Assembly: GCA_012271025.1 (NCBI GenBank)
Contig: JAAXHF010000625.1
Location: forward strand, 1 to 8,774
DNA: 8,774 nucleotides
Reading direction: 5' to 3'
Source: Deltaproteobacteria bacterium
GTDB lineage: Bacteria; Desulfobacterota_B; Binatia; Bin18
A program made the translations under genes and the position numbers. Below, piece by piece: positions 6,208-8,774 of the stretch; the first letter of the stretch is position 1, and each line of letters starts with the position of its first letter. The notes beneath the pieces are model-generated. The model had not been told where the DNA came from and made no database searches. It was given only the letters and a program-made list of their open reading frames with translations.

Positions 6208-6756
6208 ATGGCGACATCGCGAGCAGCAAAAACGGCAAAAGCCATCCGTCAGCCAACGGCAAAATCCGCCCAGCGCAGCGCCCGCCGCACGGGCGCAACA
6301 CGGGCCGGGGCCAAGGTCGCGCCCATGGATGATTACGAAGGGGTGCGGCAAGTCCTGAGCCGCTACTGCTTTGCGCTGGACAGCGGCCAGCTCGATCTGC
6401 TCGGCCCCCTATTTCACCGCGAGGCCAGCTTCTCCGTCTCGTTCGAGGCCGGCACAACCCACACCGGCCGGACAAAGATTCAGGCCTGGTACGAGCAGCT
6501 CTTCAGCCGGCGCGCGGACCAGGTGCGCTGTGTGCGGCATAAAATCTACGAGCCGCAGCTGAGCATCAGCGGGACACAGGCCAGCTCGGTGGTGTATTTT
6601 GATGCCGACTCGCTCCAAGCCGACGGCAGCGTCCGGGTTGTGGCTGGCCGTTATGACGACACGCTGGTGAAGGAGCGCGGTCAGTGGTTTTTTAAGGACC
6701 GGACCATTACGGTCTTGTACAACTACACCCCAGGCAAGGGCCAGGAAGGAATGTAA
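6208..6756 (+). CDS. SnoaL-like (NTF2-fold) protein with a basic N-terminal tail
   Basis: This is a 182-residue protein. Residues about 41-175 form a SnoaL-like domain of the NTF2 fold: DDYEGVRQVLSRYCFALDSGQ (41-61) with Tyr53 and Asp58, LFHREASF, CVRHKIYEP (108-116) with His112, and GRYDDTLVKERGQWFFKDRTI (147-167). The Tyr/Asp/His set recalls scytalone-dehydratase-like and SnoaL_4 enzymes, which act as isomerases, dehydratases or hydrolases; many members have no known activity. Residues 1-39 are a low-complexity tail rich in Ala, Lys, Arg, Ser and Thr, reminiscent of histone H1 tails. The ATG at 6208 is preceded by GGAGGAGG. Another ATG at 6190 has no ribosome site, and an ATG at 6325 would remove the whole tail. 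The GST-like gene follows after five bases, so the two are cotranscribed. Confidence 0.85.
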   Translation: MATSRAAKTAKAIRQPTAKSAQRSARRTGATRAGAKVAPMDDYEGVRQVLSRYCFALDSGQLDLLGPLFHREASFSVSFEAGTTHTGRTKIQAWYEQLFSRRADQVRCVRHKIYEPQLSISGTQASSVVYFDADSLQADGSVRVVAGRYDDTLVKERGQWFFKDRTITVLYNYTPGKGQEGM

Positions 6757-6761
6757 ACGTT

Positions 6762-7541
6762 ATGGCAGACTATATCAGTGTTGACGAAGCCCGGACCATG
6801 TCCGGCCTGAGACTGGTCCTGACCCCGGGCGTGCCGGGCCCGTGGAGCGAGGCGGCCAAGGGCATTTTTGATGTCAAAAAGCTCCCGTATGTCCGTGTCG
6901 CCCAGGAACTCGGCGGCGAGAACAAAGCCCTGATCGAGTGGTCGGCCCAGGCCACCGCTCCGGTCGCAGTGTGGAACGACGAGCCGCCGCGCTCAACCTG
7001 GATCGAGCTGCTGTACCTGGCCGAGCGGCTCGCCCCCGAGCCGGCCCTGATCCCGACCACGATTGAGGACCGGACAAGCATGTTCGGCTATTGTAACGAG
7101 CTGTGTGGAGAAACCGGGTTCGGCTGGTCGAAGCGGCTGATGCTGGTCCATCCGGTTCTGAGCGATCCGAACGCCAGCCCTGAAAACCGGGGCTTCGCCA
7201 AATATATCGGCGATAAATACGGCTATGAGGCGACGGTGGCGGGGAACGCCCCACACAAGACGGCCGAGATCATCCGCTTCCTGTGCGCGCGGCTTGAGCG
7301 GCAGCAGGCTGCGGGCAGCCGGTTCTATATCGGTCAGCAGCTCAGCGCGCTGGATATCTACTCGGCCGCGTTTACCGCCCTGATTAAACCTCTCCCGGAA
7401 GAGCTGTGTCCCATGCCCAAGGCTATTCGGACCATGTACGTCAACACCGACCCGGTTCTCGACGCCGCGGTGCAGCCGATTCTGATCGAGCACCGTGACT
7501 TCATCTACAACGAGTATCTGAAACTGCCGATTGACCTGTAA
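6762..7541 (+). CDS. Glutathione S-transferase-like protein
   Basis: This 259-residue protein has the two-domain GST layout. Residues about 15-92 form a thioredoxin-like domain: LRLVLTPGVPGPWSEAAKGI opening strand and helix, the cis-proline motif TAPVAV (65-70), and STWIELLYLAERLAP, equivalent to the usual glutathione gamma-glutamyl contact helix. Residues about 100-255 form a helical domain with the folding motif FYIGQQLSALDIY (188-200), whose Ser195/Asp198 form the N-capping box. It is longer than typical 200-220 residue GSTs. The usual catalytic Tyr, Ser or Cys-Pro-x-Cys position is occupied by TPGVPGPWS, so Ser29 or Thr21 is a possible but unproven catalytic residue. It lies five bases after the SnoaL-like gene and is cytosolic. 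A role in conjugating or isomerising an electrophile, perhaps made by its neighbours, is inference. Confidence 0.88.
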   Translation: MADYISVDEARTMSGLRLVLTPGVPGPWSEAAKGIFDVKKLPYVRVAQELGGENKALIEWSAQATAPVAVWNDEPPRSTWIELLYLAERLAPEPALIPTTIEDRTSMFGYCNELCGETGFGWSKRLMLVHPVLSDPNASPENRGFAKYIGDKYGYEATVAGNAPHKTAEIIRFLCARLERQQAAGSRFYIGQQLSALDIYSAAFTALIKPLPEELCPMPKAIRTMYVNTDPVLDAAVQPILIEHRDFIYNEYLKLPIDL

Positions 7542-7582
7542 ACCGAGGTCGCTTACACGGATCGGCGAGGGCTGGACCGGCC

Positions 7583-8113
7583 TCACGACGGCGGCTCGTC
7601 CGCCTCTGCGGCCGGATCGCCCTCGCGCACAATCTCCACCACATCGACCTTCATAAGCGTGAGCCGGCGTCTGCGCTGCTGAAACATGCCTTCTATCTGT
7701 AGCGGCGTTCCGGGCTGGGCCTGGGAGATTTTCGACAACAGATCGCTCGGACCGATGATGTTATAGTCAATTGAGTATCTGCCCGTCTGTTGAAGAATAT
7801 GGCGGCTGGTGACGATGTGCTTAGGCAGGTTGACGGCTCGGACCTCGACCACCTCGAACTGGTAGGTCTCGCTGAATTTGGCGATCCCCATGCTGACAAC
7901 GGCCAGACTGCTGGGGTCGGGCCGCGAATTGATAAAGCCTTTGAAGCGGACCATAAAAGGCGTCCGCGAGTCCTCAGAGGACGGGTTATCGCCACCCACC
8001 CCGAACGACAGGCCCGGAACCGGGATCTGGGCCGTCGCCGACGACAGCACGCAGAGACTCACCAGGCTGCTCACCACGAGCACTACACTTGCTCTTGCCA
8101 CGTGCTTCATCAT
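7583..8113 (-). CDS. Secreted protein of unknown function
   Basis: This 176-residue protein starts with a clear signal peptide: a basic MMKHVARAS, a hydrophobic core (about 9-23) and an Ala-Thr-Ala cleavage site, probably between residues 28 and 29. It should be exported to the periplasm or beyond. The cysteine at 21 is not in a proper lipobox, so a lipoprotein is unlikely. The mature part has alternating beta-like segments (FMVRFKGFINSR, YQFEVVEVRAVNL, PLQIEGMFQQRRRRLTLMKVDVVEI) that resemble an OB-like barrel, and it ends in an acidic tail. I do not recognise the family. The ATG at 8113-8111 has AAGGAG seven bases upstream and overlaps the CinA stop as ATGA, so the pair is translationally coupled. 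A start further upstream at 8179 would overlap the CinA gene and hide the signal peptide. Confidence 0.75.
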   Translation of the reverse strand: MMKHVARASVVLVVSSLVSLCVLSSATAQIPVPGLSFGVGGDNPSSEDSRTPFMVRFKGFINSRPDPSSLAVVSMGIAKFSETYQFEVVEVRAVNLPKHIVTSRHILQQTGRYSIDYNIIGPSDLLSKISQAQPGTPLQIEGMFQQRRRRLTLMKVDVVEIVREGDPAAEADEPPS

Positions 8114-8607
8114 CGCCCTGCTCCTTCTTGCTTCAGCCGGGTTTCCAACAGCTCCAGTGCCGCGCGGGTAAATGTCCACATGTTGGCCTCACGGTCGGAG
8201 TGGCGGGTTTCAATCGTCAGCGTGTGTTCGACCGGGCCGGCAATGGCGATACAGGCATGGCCGGCCCCATCCCCGTAACGGTTGCCAGTCGGACCGGTCG
8301 CTCCGGTCTCGGCCAGCCCCCAGGTCGTGCCCACATGGTCTCTGACCGCTCGCGCCATACGCAGCGCATAGGGCTCGCTGCTCGGCCGGACGCCGGCAAA
8401 ATCCTCGTCCGCCAGCGCCAGCAAGGTCCGCCTGGCCTCAAGGGTATAGATCACCCCACCGCCGACGAAATACGCCGAGGCGCCCGGCACGGCCAGCAGC
8501 GCGGCCGAGATCAGGCCCCCGGCCGACGACTCGGCAACCGCGATTGTCTGTTTGCGTTCCTTGAGCAGGGCGCCGACGGCCTGACCCATGGCGGTTAAAT
8601 CACGCAT
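8110..8607 (-). CDS. CinA family protein (PncC-like, catalytic lysine replaced)
   Basis: This 165-residue, single-domain protein matches the CinA C-terminal domain, the family of nicotinamide-nucleotide amidases (PncC) that recycle NMN in the pyridine nucleotide cycle. The serine motif is AESSAGGLISAALL (25-38), equivalent to the usual ESCTGG. The next segments are YFVGGGVIYTLEARRTLL (46-63), SSEPYALRMARAVRDHVG and a glycine-rich TGATGPTGN (101-109). PncC is described as a Ser/Lys hydrolase; here the lysine of the usual NEAK motif is Arg59 and the ESCTGG threonine is Ala29. The protein may therefore not deamidate NMN, or may belong to a divergent subfamily. There is no N-terminal COG1058 domain, so it is the short form. 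The ATG at 8607 has GGAG six bases upstream. The secreted protein gene is coupled through an ATGA overlap. Confidence 0.88.
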   Translation of the reverse strand: MRDLTAMGQAVGALLKERKQTIAVAESSAGGLISAALLAVPGASAYFVGGGVIYTLEARRTLLALADEDFAGVRPSSEPYALRMARAVRDHVGTTWGLAETGATGPTGNRYGDGAGHACIAIAGPVEHTLTIETRHSDREANMWTFTRAALELLETRLKQEGAGR

Positions 8608-8642
8608 ATACGCTCCGTTTGGCTGGATAGAGAGGAATGATT

Positions 8643-8658
8643 TACCCCTTCAGGGGTA
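8643..8658. promoter_or_regulatory. Palindrome resembling a CsoR-family operator
   Basis: TACCCCT-TC-AGGGGTA is a perfect 7-bp inverted repeat in the 150-base divergent region between the CinA gene and the plus-strand gene starting at 8758. C-tract/G-tract palindromes of the type TACCCC-N4-GGGGTA are bound by CsoR/FrmR-type repressors sensing copper, formaldehyde or persulfide. A two-base loop makes a terminator unlikely, and no T-run follows on either strand. Confidence 0.35.
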
Positions 8659-8757
8659 TCCCATTTGCGGTCTCCAGACAAGCATATGCGTCGCTCCTCG
8701 CCCTTCGCCCTGGATTATGCTAGACAGGCACACGACCGCCCCCACAGGAGAGTGATT

Positions 8758-8774
8758 ATGGACACACGCTACGG
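8758..8774 (+). CDS. Start of an unidentified gene (partial)
   Basis: An ATG at 8758-8760 is preceded by AGGAG eight bases upstream and opens a frame reading MDTRY before the window ends. Identity cannot be judged from five residues. A possible -10 (TATGCT, 8716-8721) lies upstream without a clear -35. The palindrome at 8643-8658 could control it. Confidence 0.5.

Noticed and set aside
7542..7582. Possible bidirectional terminator between the GST and secreted protein genes
   Set aside because: GAGGGC/GGCCTC pairing is imperfect and no T-run is present on either side.

Overview
The window is a gene-dense, high-GC stretch of bacterial chromosome. It has Shine-Dalgarno sites, sigma70-like signals, an Ala-X-Ala signal peptide and common bacterial families. 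The family mix suggests an uncultivated, environmental, probably Gram-negative lineage, but that is inference and no taxonomic marker is present. No rRNA, tRNA, CRISPR array, insertion sequence or phage gene was seen, and no gene-free stretch exceeds 300 bases. The longest gaps are about 150-160 bases, at 3501-3658 and 8608-8757.

Left part (1-3500). A partial plus-strand reading frame ends at 165 and converges on a run of five minus-strand genes. In transcription order these are a DUF2939-like membrane-anchored protein (3500-2850), the DUF4160/DUF2442 pair (2802-2255, overlapping), a compact HipA-like kinase (2148-1372), and a protein that joins a complete DUF3037 domain to a complete YqeB-type molybdenum-hydroxylase accessory domain (1394-204). 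The kinase and the fusion protein overlap by 23 bases with a strong internal Shine-Dalgarno, so they are probably translationally coupled. This is the most unusual part of the window: a kinase/DUF3037 pair and a toxin-antitoxin-like DUF4160/DUF2442 pair side by side, with a fusion that ties the kinase partner to molybdoenzyme maturation. The DUF2939 gene carries a perfect 16-bp inverted repeat across a possible internal start.

Middle part (3501-7541). A diiron ferritin-like oxidase gene (3659-4657) has a good promoter and its own intrinsic terminator, whose stem lies inside the 3' end of the convergent MATE transporter gene (6099-4672). Divergent from the transporter is a two-gene operon of a SnoaL-like/NTF2-fold protein with a long basic N-terminal tail (6208-6756) and, five bases later, a glutathione S-transferase-like protein (6762-7541). 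Together these look like a small oxidation, conjugation and export neighbourhood, with no substrate visible.

Right part (7542-8774). A CinA-family protein (8607-8110) is coupled through an ATGA overlap to a secreted protein of unknown function (8113-7583). Upstream, the divergent intergenic region holds a palindrome, TACCCCT-TC-AGGGGTA, that resembles operators of CsoR-family repressors. A new plus-strand gene with a strong Shine-Dalgarno starts at 8758 and runs off the window.
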